From: Microglena sp. YARC
Taxonomy: Eukaryota > Chlorophyta > Chlorophyceae > Chlamydomonadales > Chlamydomonadaceae
Reading direction: 5' to 3'
Assembly (NCBI GenBank): GCA_022414725.1
Contig: CM039464.1
Location: 25,820,950 to 25,884,949 of the forward strand
DNA length: 64,000 bases
Shown: piece by piece, positions 57,301 through 64,000 of the stretch
Position numbering within the stretch: the first letter of the stretch is position 1
Layout: each line of letters starts with the position of its first letter
Notes under the pieces: generated by a model
What the model was told of the DNA's origin: nothing
What the model saw: the letters and a program-made list of their open reading frames with translations, nothing else
Database searches by the model: none
Program-made: the position numbers and the translations under genes

Positions 57301-60300
57301 CACCCACAAATCACTAACCTCTCCACTCGTGAAGCGGGGAATGGAAGCCAGCGACGCCAAGTCCATATACTGCTTGTCACAAACACATCGACCGTGATCA
57401 GATCCCGGCTGCACTCCGACACCCCTACACACATAAGGAGTATCGCATCTAAAATAACCTACACCCACACACCTACACACGCATCTACGCCCACCCCTGC
57501 CCCCATCACTAACCTCTCCACACGTGAAGCGGGGAATTGATGCCAGCGACGCCAAGTCCATATACTGCGAGCTTGTCGCAAACACATCCACCGTGATCTG
57601 AACCCGGCTGCACTCCGAGGCAAAATTCTTGAAGAACATATCCTCGGGGTTTCGCAGAGTGGGCTCCCTCTCAGTTCCGTACCACTGCGCCATCTCGCGG
57701 TTTTTCACCTTACCGGGGCCGGCGCTGGCAGGGCTGCTCTGGGAAAAGAAGCAGCTTGCCAACCGGACGTGGTTCATCACCATGTAGGCGGACCTGGGGG
57801 GGGGTGGAGGGGTGGAGGAGGGGGGCGTGGGTGGAAGTGAGTGTGTGTGTGTTGGGGGGAGGAGGGGGGACGTGGGTGGAAGTGGTTGGAAGGTGGGTGT
57901 GGGTTGGGTTTATGGCGACAGTATTCTGGAAAAGAAGCAGCTTGCCGCCAAACGTGGTTCATCACCATGTAAGCAGACTGGGTAGGGTGAAGGGGTGGGT
58001 GGAAGTGGTTGGAGGTAGATTAGTGGTTGGGTGTGGGTGGTTGGGATGTGGGTGTAGGCAGACTGGGTGGGGTGGAGGGGTGGTGGAGGAGGGGGTGGAC
58101 GTGGAATTGGGTGTTGGGGGGTGGAGGGGGTTGGGTTGGGGTGGGGGTGGGGTGGGGGTGGAAATGGTTGGAGGGGGGTTAGTGGGTTGGATGTGGGTGT
58201 GGTTGGGTTTATTACGACACTATTCTGGAAGAGAAGCAGCTTTGCCACTGACGTGGTTCATCAGACCATGTAGGCGGATTGGGTGGAGGGAGTAAAGGGG
58301 TAGAGGAGGGGGGCGTGGGTGAAAGTGGGTGAGTGGGTGTGTGTGTGGGGTAAGGTGGGGGTGAGGAGGGTGGGGGGGGGGGGGGGGGGGGGGGGCTGGG
58401 TGGAAGTGGTGGAGGGGGGTAGTGGTTGGAGGTGGAGGTGGGTGTGGGTTGGGTTTATGGCGACATATTCCGGAAGAGGAGCAGCTTGCCATCGACGTGG
58501 TTCATCACCAGTAGGCGGACTGGGGTAGGGTGAAGGGGTGGGTGGAAGTGGTTGGAGTAGATTAGTGGTTGGGTGTGGGTGGTTGGATGTGGGTGTAGGC
58601 AGACTGGGTGGGGTGGAGGGTGGAGGAGGGGGTGGACGTGGTGGTGGTTGGGGGGGTGGAGGGGGTGGGTTGGGTGGGGGGTGGGGGTGGAAATGGTTGG
58701 AGGGGGGTTAGTGGTTGGATGTGGGGTGTGGGTTGGGTTTATTACAAACACTATTCTAGAAAGAGAAGCAGCTTGCCACTGACGTGGTTCATTCACCATG
58801 TAGGCGGATTGGGTGGAGGGGTAAAGGTAAAGGGGTGGAGGAGGGGGGCGTGGGTGAAAGTGGGTGAGTGGGTGTGTGTGTGGGGTGGGGTGGGGGTGGA
58901 GGAGGGTGGAGGGGGGGGGGGCGTGGGTGGAAGTGGGTGGAGGGGGGGTAGTAGGTTGGAGGTGGAGGGTGGTGTGGGTGGGTTTATGGCGACACTATTC
59001 CGGAAGAGGAGCAGCTTGCCATCGACGTGGTTTCATCACCATGTAGGCCGGACTGGGTGGGGTGGAGGGGTGGAGGATGGTGTGGGTGGGTGGTGTGCGT
59101 GAGAGAGAGGTGTGGTGTGTGTGTGTTGTGTGTGTGTGTTGTGTGTTGTGTGTGCTGTGTGGGGGGGGTAGTGGTTGGAGGTGGGTGGTTGGGTTGGGCT
59201 TATTAACAGCACTATTCCTGGAAGAGAAGCAGCTTGCCAACGTGGTTCATCACCATGTAGACGGACCTGGGTGGGGTGGAGAGGGGGGGGCCCCGTGGGT
59301 GAAGTGTGGTGAGTGTGTGTGGTGGTTGGTGGTGGAGGGGAGGGCGTGGGTGGAAGTGGGTGGGAAGTGGGTGGTGGAGGGGTAGAGGGGTGGAGGAGGG
59401 GGGGCGTGGTGGATGTGGGGTGGGTGGAGGGGTGGGTGGGGGTGGAGGGGTGGAGGAGGAGGGGTGGGTGGAGTGTGTGTGTGTGTTTGTGTATGTGGTG
59501 GGGGGTGGGGGTGGTGGTGCGAGGGGGGGGGATGTGGACTGGTAGGTTGGGTAGATGTGGGAGGCGGGGGGGTGGGGGGTGCGGTGGGGGTGGAGGGGGG
59601 GTGGACGTGGGTGTAGGTGGGTAGATGTGGGTGGCCGGGTGGGAATGGGGGTAGGGGGATGGGGCACGTGGGAGGGGGTGGGGGACATGGGTGTAGGTGG
59701 GTAGATGTGGTGGCGGGTGGGGATGGGGGTGGGGCGTGGGAGGGGGTGAGGACATGGGTGTAGGTGGGTAGATGTGGGTGGCGAGGGTGTGTGTGGGGGG
59801 AAGGGGTGTAGGTGGTAGAAATGAGGGTGGCGGGGTGGGGGGTGGGGGGGGTGGGGTGAGGGGGTGGGGTCGTGGGTGTAGGTGGGTAGATGTGGGTGGC
59901 GGGTGGGGGGGTGGGGGTGGGGGTGGGTGGAGGGGGTAGGATTGTGGATGTAGGTGGTAGCATTGGGTGGCGGGTGGGGTGGTGGGGGTGGGTGGAGGGG
60001 GTGGACGTGGTGTAGGTGGGTATGTGGGTGGCGGGGGTAGGGGGTGGAGGGGTGGGGGATGTGGATGAGGTGGGTAGATGTGGGTGGGGGGTGGGGACGT
60101 GGTTGGAGGGGGGGTGGGGGGACGTGGGTGTGGTGGGTAGATGTGGGTGGCGGTGTGTGTGTGGGGGGGGTGGGGACGTGGGTGTAAGTGGTTGGATGTG
60201 GTAGGCGGGACGTTAAGTTGTAGACTCCTTATTTTTTTAAATTCCAACATCGCGGTATATGAAGTAAACATTCCTGGACCTCCGCCACCGGCCTCCACGA

Positions 60301-63300
60301 CCCCACCCCCACACCCCACGTCCCATGCAGCTGTCCACCTGCGCGTATCAAAATTTGTTTTAAATCCAAAAGTATATTAAACAACTGCTCCCTGGAGCCC
60401 CTGCCAGGTTTCACCACCACTCAGCGACATGCTAACAGTGTTTTTAAAATAATTTTTATACTACCCTAACCTTAAGAGCAGGTCCCATGCAGCTGTCCAC
60501 CACTTGCGAGCTTGGCTGCTTTACCACTACACAAGTAGATGCCATACCATTTTTGAAGTTCTTACTTCCCCCTACCTCACTACCTTACCTACCTACAACT
60601 AGCCCCCACAAACCTTTGGCCCTACCTATCTACCACCTAACCCCATAAAACCTTACAACCCACGTCCCACCCCCTGCACCTCACCGCACCCCATCCAACT
60701 AACGAGCCACCTCCACCCACCTTCACCCAAACTGAAAAAGTAAATAAACCACAAACAGTTTCCCTGGACCATACTAGCCCTAAAGGCCCTTTTCAGTGAT
60801 ATTACAATGGGTCTAGTGTAGACCCAGAATTCGCTCGACGATGAAGAGTCGGGGGTTCAAATCCCCCTTCGTCGCTCCTTGGCGTTGCATGGTCCGTTGC
60901 GACCGGCGAAAAGTAGAGAATAGCCTGTCCAGTTGAGGTAGGAGACCGTCCCACCCGCGTACAACGGGCTCCCTTAACACCCAAAAAAGCCCCCCACCAG
61001 GCGTTTATGATTCCTCCCTACTTAGCGCCCCTACCCTTTTTAAAAAAAAAGCCGCAGGTTCCCCATGCCAATAAAAACCTGTTCCCCACCACTTTGTTGG
61101 GGGGGGAAAAAGCTTTTTTTGCAATACCATTGTGAGGGAAAGGGAGTCCCAAAGCCAGCCCAATATTCAAAGACTCCCCCTTTTTTTTAAAATCCCCCCA
61201 AAAATATAATAAAAAAACAAAAACAGTTCCCCTAAAAACAAACAGCCCCCTAAACAAACAACAACCGCAACCCATTTAAAAACAAACAACAAACCGCAAC
61301 CCATTAAAAAACAAAACTTGCTCTCTGGACTCCACCAGCTTTTCCAACCACCAACCAAAAAGGACAATGCTATACAAAGTGGGCAGTAAAAAAGCAATTA
61401 AAAAGTGTGGGAAGTGAGGTGTTTGTGTTTTAATTTTTTTCTACTTGCGCTACCTTAAGAAGGCAGGTCCCATGCAGCTGTCTCCCACTTGCGAGCTTGG
61501 CTTGTTTTTTTATTTACCACTAACAGCAAGTTACTTAGTTTTTTTTACCACTAAGTAAAGTTTACTTTTAGTTTTTTTACCACTACAGGTAAGGTTACTT
61601 AGTTTTACCACTAAGTAAGTACTTTAGTTTTACACTACAGCAAAGTACTTAGTTTTTTTACCACTACAGTAGTAACTTTAGTTTTAAAGCCACTACAGTA
61701 AGTAACTTAGTTTTACCACTACAAGTAAGTAACTTAGTTTTTACCAACTACAGTAAGTAACTTAGTTTTTAAACGCACTACAGTAAGTACTTTTTTACCA
61801 CTAAGTAAGATGCATACCAATTTTTAAGTTCTACTAGCCCTACCTTTTAAACTACCTCACGCTACCTACACTAGCGCCACAAACTTGCTGCCTACCTACA
61901 CGAGCCCACAAGCTCATACATACCCATACCCAGCCCTACTACCTACCTACCTACTACCATGACTAGCCCATACACTAGCCCTACTTCAGACAGGTCCAAT
62001 CAGCTGTCCACCATTTGGGAGCTTTGCATACATGGTAGGAAAGGGAGTAACTATAATATAAAACTAACAGTCAGGTAAATATATATAAAACTAACAGTCA
62101 AGTAATTATATAAAACTAAACAGTCCAGTAAATATATATAAAAACTAACAGTCAGTAAATATATATAAAACTAACAGTCCAGTAATATATATAAAACTAA
62201 CAGTTCAGTAAATATATATAAAACTAACAGTCAGTAAATATATATAAAACAAACAGTCAGTATATATATATAAAACAGACCAGTAGCAAAAATAAACAAC
62301 AACAGCAACCCTGGACTCCATCCAGCTTTCTACCAGCCCGTACCTTTAGAGGGCAGGTCCCATGCAACTGGTGCACATCACTTGTGAGATTGCATACATG
62401 GAGGGGAAGGCTTCCAGCAGATATCAAAGACTCTTTTTTAAAATCCCCCAATATAATAAAAACAAACAGTAATAAAAAAGCAGTATTAAAAAACACAGTA
62501 TAAAACAACAGTATAAAAAACAACAGTATGAAAACAATCAGTCCCGAAAACAATGTAATAAAACATCAGTATAAACAAAGCAGTATAAAAACAAACAGTA
62601 TAAAAACAAACAGTATAAAACAAACGGTAATAACACAAAACAGTAATGAAACAAACAGTATAAAACAAACGGTATACAAACAAACAGTACGAAAACAAAC
62701 AGTATAAAAACAAACAACAAACACAACGCCTGGACTCGCAGCTTTCTACTAGCTGTACCTTTAGAGCAGGTCCATGCAAGCTTGTCCACCACTTGTGAGC
62801 TACATACATGGAGGGGAGGGAGCCAGCAGCGTGTCAAAATTCAATTTTTGAATTCCCAAATCCTACAAATATATAAATAACAATTCCTGGACTTTGCCAG
62901 CTTCACCACGCACCAGGACATGCTATAACCAATTTTAGGCTTCCTACTAGCTGTAACCTTTTAGAGCAGGTCCCATGCAGCTGTCCACCACTTGCGATTT
63001 TGCATACATGGAGGGGAGGGAATCCAGCAGCGTGTCAAACAACTCCCTGGACTCTGCAGTATACCACAGGTCCTCCGGTAGGAGAGGGATGAAAGGGGTC
63101 GCTACAAGCTCTGTCCACCACCATCCATTTTGGGGCGCCGTCAGCCAGACTTTAGGTGTAGAGTGGAATGGCGCTGCGGGAATTCGGGTTGGTGGGTGAG
63201 GTGGCGGGTTGGTGGTAGGGGGATGTGGGGTTGGGCGGGTTGGGTGGTAAGGGGTTGGGTGGGGTTGGGCGGGTTGGTGTGGAGTCCTGTGTGTGGGGGG

Positions 63301-64000
63301 GGGGGGGCTGAGGTAGAAAGGGATTGAGGGGTCCTCCAAGCTCTGTCCACCAACCATCCATTTGGGGCGCCGTCAAGCCAGACTTTAGGTTGTAGAAGTG
63401 GATGGCGCTGCGGGGAATGGGGTATGGGTGGTAGTGGGCGGGGTTGGTGGGTAGGGGGGTTGGGTGGGGTTTGGGCGGGGTTTGGGTGGGTAGGGGGTGG
63501 GTGGGGTTGGCGGGGTGGTGGTAAGGGGGTTGGTGGGGTTGGGACGGGTGGTGTGGAGTCTGTGTGTGGGGAGGGGGGGGGCGGAGGTAGAAGAGGGTTG
63601 AGGGGTCCTCACAGCTCTTGTCACCACCTCAATTTGGGGCGCGTCAAGCCAGACTTTAGGTTGTAGAAAATGGATGGCGCTGCGGGAATGGGGTTGGTGG
63701 GTGAGGTTTGGGCGGGGTTGGTGGGTAGGGGGTTGGGTGGGGTGGGGCCGGGGTTGGGGTGGGTAGGGGGTTGGGTGGGTTGGGCGGGGTGGGTGGTAAG
63801 GGGTTTGGGTGGGGTTGGGCGGGGTTTGGTGTGAGTCTTGTGTGTGGGGAGGGGGGGGGCCGGAGGGTAGAAGAGGGATTGAGGGTCGCTCAGCTAGCTC
63901 TTGTCACCCACATCAGTTGGGGGGCCTTCAAAGCCAGACTTAAGGTTGTAAGAAGTGGAATGCGCTGTGGTATGGGGTTGGTGGGTGAGGTGGGCGGGTT
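44537..64000 (-). CDS. SEC24: SEC24 COPII coat subunit, C-terminal nine exons (5' end beyond window)
   Basis: Exons in transcript order: A 62958-63173, B 57514-57793, C 55279-55388, D 53541-53741, E 52853-53012, F 50818-50948, G 49024-49109, H 48091-48409, J 44537-44719 (TAA). They give about 560 residues. A-C cover the trunk domain (AIHFYNLKSGLTAPQ, SAYMVMNH, SSQYMDLASL, LYYYPGFNAARD, TAWEAVMRIR). D and early E cover the beta-sandwich (RSTDLLALPTCDPDKAFA). E-G cover the helical domain. H-J cover the gelsolin-like domain (SDQGAYLMDNGRVFILWLGR) and the typical end VLPYFVEDRSQATASY. SEC24 selects cargo for vesicles leaving the endoplasmic reticulum together with SEC23 and SAR1. Splice phases agree from B to F and from H to J. 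Exons A, B and G carry small indels. Confidence 0.93.
44730..46320 (-). repeat. TGTAGTGTGTCG minisatellite in SEC24's last intron
   Basis: About 1.6 kb of degenerate GTGTCGTAGTGTGTTGTAGT repeats on the plus strand. Confidence 0.9.
46720..48090 (-). repeat. Four direct copies of SEC24 exon H's 3' half
   Basis: Copies lie at about 47845-47985, 47608-47735, 47352-47490 and, more diverged, 46725-46870. Each repeats CTTGGACATGGGCGACTCCC (plus strand) through GGCCCACTCCTTGTGCAGC, that is WLGRMLHKEWATE to ARESPMSK with the GT donor. Spacers of about 100 bp are C/CA-rich. All lie downstream of exon H. Confidence 0.92.
48091..48409 (-). CDS. SEC24: SEC24 exon H (gelsolin-like domain)
   Basis: 106 codons plus one base: LIYPSLYPLHDPSGNWGM, a Gly/Ser insert, then LSDQGAYLMDNGRVFILWLG, then DPSQLSVEPARESPMSK. 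Acceptor CACGTAG, donor GTGGGA. Confidence 0.95.
48410..48860 (-). repeat. GGGCAGATGGTGAGTGGTGT satellite
   Basis: About 15 units of 20-26 bp directly upstream of exon H, in SEC24 intron G-H. Confidence 0.88.
48882..48972 (-). repeat. Decoy copy of SEC24 exon G
   Basis: It repeats nearly all of exon G with the GTGAGCC donor (GACAAGCGGCTCACC on the plus strand), but the acceptor region differs. It lies downstream of the true exon. Confidence 0.85.
49024..49109 (-). CDS. SEC24: SEC24 exon G, with small indels
   Basis: GGSKDV is followed by a shifted stretch, then AVAHEIM and a further shift. Family expectation and the neighbouring copies imply an 81-nt exon; this one is 86 nt. Acceptor TTGTCAG, donor GTGAGCC, and phases fit F and H. 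Confidence 0.78.
49130..50235 (-). repeat. 150-bp units: amplified exon G acceptor edge plus CAG microsatellite
   Basis: Five units of about 150-175 bp contain CATTCACATCTTTAACTCAA then CCCCGACAAGGG on the plus strand. This is a mutated copy of exon G's acceptor and first codons (KDVNA). (CAG)n runs of 7-15 units and GTAGTATAAGTGGTAGAGAT accompany it. A sixth copy at about 50205-50250 keeps the CAG acceptor. Confidence 0.88.
50262..50462 (-). mobile_element. tRNA-derived SINE, family B
   Basis: On the minus strand it starts near GAATGGCTCAATGGTAGAGC, then GGGGTTCAAATTCC, and ends ACGCCCAACCAGGCGTTATC. It is related to 20155-20365 and sits in intron F-G. Confidence 0.7.
50600..50775 (+). repeat. 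CT microsatellites
   Basis: Two (CT)n runs (about 50620-50664 and 50722-50754) follow four copies of AACCAGCTACC. Confidence 0.9.
50818..50948 (-). CDS. SEC24: SEC24 exon F
   Basis: 43 codons plus two bases: AALKEFRLMNGSSAARAPNK, then LIFPETMKYLPLWTLGINKT. Acceptor ATGCAG, donor GTGGGT. It belongs to the helical domain. Confidence 0.94.
50949..51640 (-). repeat. SEC24 intron E-F: GTGTTT satellite with two exon-F acceptor copies
   Basis: Copies of exon F's start (TCGGAACTC(C/T)TTCAGGGC on the plus strand, then GCCTGCATACACG) lie at about 51046-51098 and 51571-51625, separated by 0.45 kb of (GTGTGTTT)n. Confidence 0.9.
51660..51865 (+). repeat. Dispersed repeat family 2
   Basis: It matches 17260-17480 (GGCGGAGCCCCC, TTGTCCGTCCGAC, GCGTCGCTTGCGACGCTGCA). 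Confidence 0.6.
51955..52290 (+). repeat. GGCAATGAGGTCATG minisatellite
   Basis: Units of GGTCATGCCAGCTAGGCAAT and GAGGTCATGGTTGCAG are repeated about 12 times. Confidence 0.92.
52460..52852 (-). repeat. Four copies of SEC24 exon E's donor edge
   Basis: CACCTGCATACGYGACTGCA then GCACATTGCGAGTTT (plus strand) occurs near 52465, 52580, 52678 and 52766. It encodes RNVLQSRMQ with the GTGGGT donor and is separated by (CCCA)n. The copy at 52465 extends about 80 nt into the exon. Confidence 0.92.
52853..53012 (-). CDS. SEC24: SEC24 exon E
   Basis: 53 codons plus one base: VHTMAVPVVNDLADLYRGCD, then MLAKLSVEKSLTSRLDETRN. It completes the beta-sandwich and opens the helical domain. Acceptor GTCCAG, donor GTGGGT. 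Confidence 0.95.
53170..53460 (-). repeat. Two copies of SEC24 exon D's donor edge
   Basis: Copies at about 53198-53275 and 53368-53455 repeat CAGCTTGCA...GTGCGCACTGCAC and CCTGATCCTGCGCTC (plus strand), that is VQCALLYT...ERRIR with the GT donor. They lie downstream of exon D. Confidence 0.9.
53541..53741 (-). CDS. SEC24: SEC24 exon D
   Basis: 66 codons plus three split bases: CSKGLRVSSFHGHFFNRSTD, then LLALPTCDPDKAFAVQIALE, ending YTSSFGERRI. Acceptor CACCCAG, donor GTACGC. Confidence 0.95.
53825..54280 (-). repeat. Three copies of SEC24 exon D's acceptor edge
   Basis: Copies at about 53833-53885, 53960-54085 and 54180-54275 (plus strand AAGAAATGGCCGTGGAAGGA, CTTGTCGGGGTCGCAGGTGG). They lie upstream of exon D; the first two keep an ACCTGGGTG acceptor. 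Confidence 0.92.
54335..54720 (-). repeat. Reverse-orientation relatives of the 13.5-15.3 kb repeat
   Basis: GAGTGCATGCATTGGTGTGT occurs three times, twice after a TGCTGCTCCTTNACTACT block. This is the reverse complement of the AATGCATGCACGCACCCTAG unit. It lies in the sense direction of SEC24, as the other array does for its own gene. Confidence 0.75.
54838..55015 (-). mobile_element. tRNA-derived SINE, family B (5' truncated)
   Basis: On the minus strand it has GGGTTCGAATCCC (T-arm/B box), then AGGTAAAGTAGCAGCCCG and ACGCCCCTCCAGGCGTTATC. Confidence 0.68.
55018..55278 (-). repeat. Satellite of about 52 bp, five units, with SEC24 exon C end in its core
   Basis: The unit is CATGACTTGGTGAGGAGTGT then GAAGCCAAGCCAACAATTC. 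ATGATGCGCATGAC is shared with the donor edge of exon C (AVMRI), which follows immediately. Confidence 0.8.
55279..55388 (-). CDS. SEC24: SEC24 exon C
   Basis: 36 codons plus two bases: LYYYPGFNAARDSEKLHNEI, then VHNLTRPTAWEAVMRI. Acceptor GCGCAG, donor GTGCGC. Confidence 0.95.
55400..56550 (-). repeat. Array of about nine copies of SEC24 exon C's acceptor edge
   Basis: The unit of about 95-110 bp on the minus strand has CACTTTGCCC(C/T)GCGCAG then TTGTATCACTACCCTG, reading LYHYPVFKTD in diverged copies and LYYYPDF in the two nearest. Spacers are CCACCCATCC-rich. A hAT-like MITE interrupts the array. Confidence 0.92.
55728..55914. mobile_element. hAT-like MITE, copy 2
   Basis: 187 bp with 13-bp terminal inverted repeats CAGGGTACTTCCA / TGGAAGTACCCTG and 8-bp flanking repeats ATATAGAC / ATATAGAG. 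No coding capacity. The TIR start and 8-bp duplication fit the hAT superfamily. Confidence 0.8.
56530..57420 (-). repeat. Five copies of SEC24 exon B's 3' part
   Basis: Copies at about 56555-56635, 56826-56945, 57012-57105, 57168-57250 and 57316-57420 repeat GCGACGCCAAGTCCATATAC and TTGTCACAAACACATCGACC on the plus strand, that is DVFVTSSQYMDLASLASIPR with a GTTAGTGAT-like donor. All lie downstream of exon B. Confidence 0.93.
57514..57793 (-). CDS. SEC24: SEC24 exon B (trunk domain)
   Basis: 93 codons: SAYMVMNHV, then PGKVKNREMAQWYGTEREPT, FFKNFASECSRVQITVDVFA and SSQYMDLASLASIPRFTCGE. Three single-base insertions between about 57740 and 57775 turn an expected GGKLLLFQ into another reading and then restore the frame. 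One extra G sits at the acceptor. Confidence 0.9.
57900..59265 (-). repeat. Copies of SEC24 exon B's acceptor edge (about seven)
   Basis: Units near 57930-57985, 58060 (short), 58215-58285, 58465-58520, 58760-58812, 58995-59055 and 59210-59268 repeat AGAAGCAGCTTGCC...ACGTGGTTCATCACCATGTA (plus strand), that is SAYMVMNHVGGKLLLFQ. They are separated by GGGTGGAAGTGG-rich spacers and lie upstream of exon B. Confidence 0.92.
59270..60230 (-). repeat. GGGTGTAGGTGGGTAGATGTGGGTGG-type satellite
   Basis: About 1 kb of G/T-rich tandem repeat, intronic. It produces very long proline-rich open frames on the minus strand that I regard as non-coding. Confidence 0.88.
60300..62957 (-). repeat. Diverged copies of SEC24 exon A's 3' part in AT-rich, error-like sequence
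   Basis: GGTCCCATGCAGCTGTCCAC then CACTTGCGAG (plus strand; SQVVDSCMGPALK) recurs near 60315, 60475, 61460, 61990, 62350 and 62765. Several copies have CCTGGACTC...CAGC and GTACCTTTAGAGCAGG (donor CTAAAG|GTAC). Between them lie TTACCACTACAGTAAGTAAC (61500-61810) and ATATATAAAACTAACAGTCA (62050-62280) repeats and AAAAACAAACAGTAT repeats (62450-62720). A SINE sits at 60795-61012. Confidence 0.85.
60795..61012 (+). mobile_element. tRNA-derived SINE, family A (plus strand)
   Basis: GGTCTAGTGTAGACCCAGAA and GGGGGTTCAAATCCCCC form the tRNA-like head. The body has CCTGTCCAGTTGAGGTAGGA and the tail CACCAGGCGTTTATGA. Confidence 0.72.
62958..63173 (-). CDS. SEC24: SEC24 exon A (trunk domain), with small indels
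   Basis: Frames read APQNGWWWTELVATPFIPLL, then PEDLWYTAESRELFDTLLDS and LPSMYAKSQVVDSCMGPALK. The first part (expected AIHFYNLKSGLTAPQ) is scrambled by indels, but a neighbouring copy at 63335-63412 carries it intact. One extra A precedes the donor compared with its own copies. Acceptor CCGCAG. Confidence 0.88.
63174..64000 (-). repeat. Three copies of SEC24 exon A's acceptor edge
   Basis: Copies at about 63335-63412, 63610-63692 and 63893-63975 repeat the CCGCAG or CCACAG acceptor and AIHFYNLKSGLTAP. Units of about 280 bp are separated by GGGTTGGGCGGG-rich spacer. They continue to the right edge. Confidence 0.9.

Noticed and set aside
59036..60319. 427-codon proline-rich open frame on the minus strand
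   Set aside because: It is a translation of the G/T-rich intronic satellite and decoy exon B edges in SEC24.
18318..61012. Functional tRNA genes at the six tRNA-like sites
   Set aside because: Only A/B-box and T-arm-like pieces are present. Acceptor stems do not pair, and all are followed by the common SINE body and tail.
44537..64000. SEC23 instead of SEC24
   Set aside because: The blocks LYYYPGFNAARD, TAWEAVMRIR, RSTDLLALPTCDPDKAFA and VLPYFVEDRSQATASY follow SEC24 family sequence and spacing.

Overview
The window is eukaryotic nuclear DNA. It has spliced genes with GT-AG introns, a dead LINE, tRNA-derived SINEs, MITEs and very large amounts of microsatellite and minisatellite DNA. A chlorophyte alga of the volvocalean type is my best inference. 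The reasons are intron-dense genes with GT/CA-rich introns, a eukaryotic hybrid cluster protein with a possible transit peptide, and TGTAA motifs just after the SEC24 stop. The species cannot be named from the sequence alone.

Layout. 1-7.4 kb is a degenerate LINE on the plus strand (protease-like N-terminus, endonuclease, reverse transcriptase, RNase H, zinc knuckle), followed by a scaffold gap of exactly 1000 N. About 9.7-19.5 kb holds the 3' part of an unrecognised plus-strand gene. Its introns are filled with repeats, and it includes eight tandem, in-frame copies of a 54-60 nt mini-exon. 20.4-26.5 kb is a macrosatellite of four units of about 1.5 kb, each carrying a LINE fragment. 26.66-40.4 kb is a minus-strand hybrid cluster protein gene (HCP, 12 recognised exons) with every hybrid-cluster ligand present. 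40.5-44.5 kb is intergenic with reverse-transcriptase relics, a 35-bp-arm hairpin and a SINE. 44.54 kb to the right edge is the C-terminal part of a minus-strand SEC24 gene (COPII coat, nine exons, trunk to gelsolin domain); its 5' end lies outside the window.

The main discovery is a pattern shared by all three genes. Most exons are accompanied by partial direct copies of their own ends. Copies of an exon's 5' edge, usually with the AG acceptor, lie in the intron upstream. Copies of the 3' edge, usually with the GT donor, lie in the intron downstream. At least 20 exon edges show this, with 1 to about 25 copies each. Many of the intronic minisatellites are therefore amplified exon-intron junctions. 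In the plus-strand gene the process seems to have produced complete, frame-preserving duplicate exons.

Several exons carry single-base length errors (HCP exons 3 and 5, SEC24 exons A, B and G). The neighbouring decoy copies sometimes preserve the expected sequence. Noisy long-read consensus is therefore likely in places, and collapse or expansion of repeats in the assembly has to be excluded before biological conclusions are drawn. HCP and SEC24 have no evident functional link; they are only neighbours.
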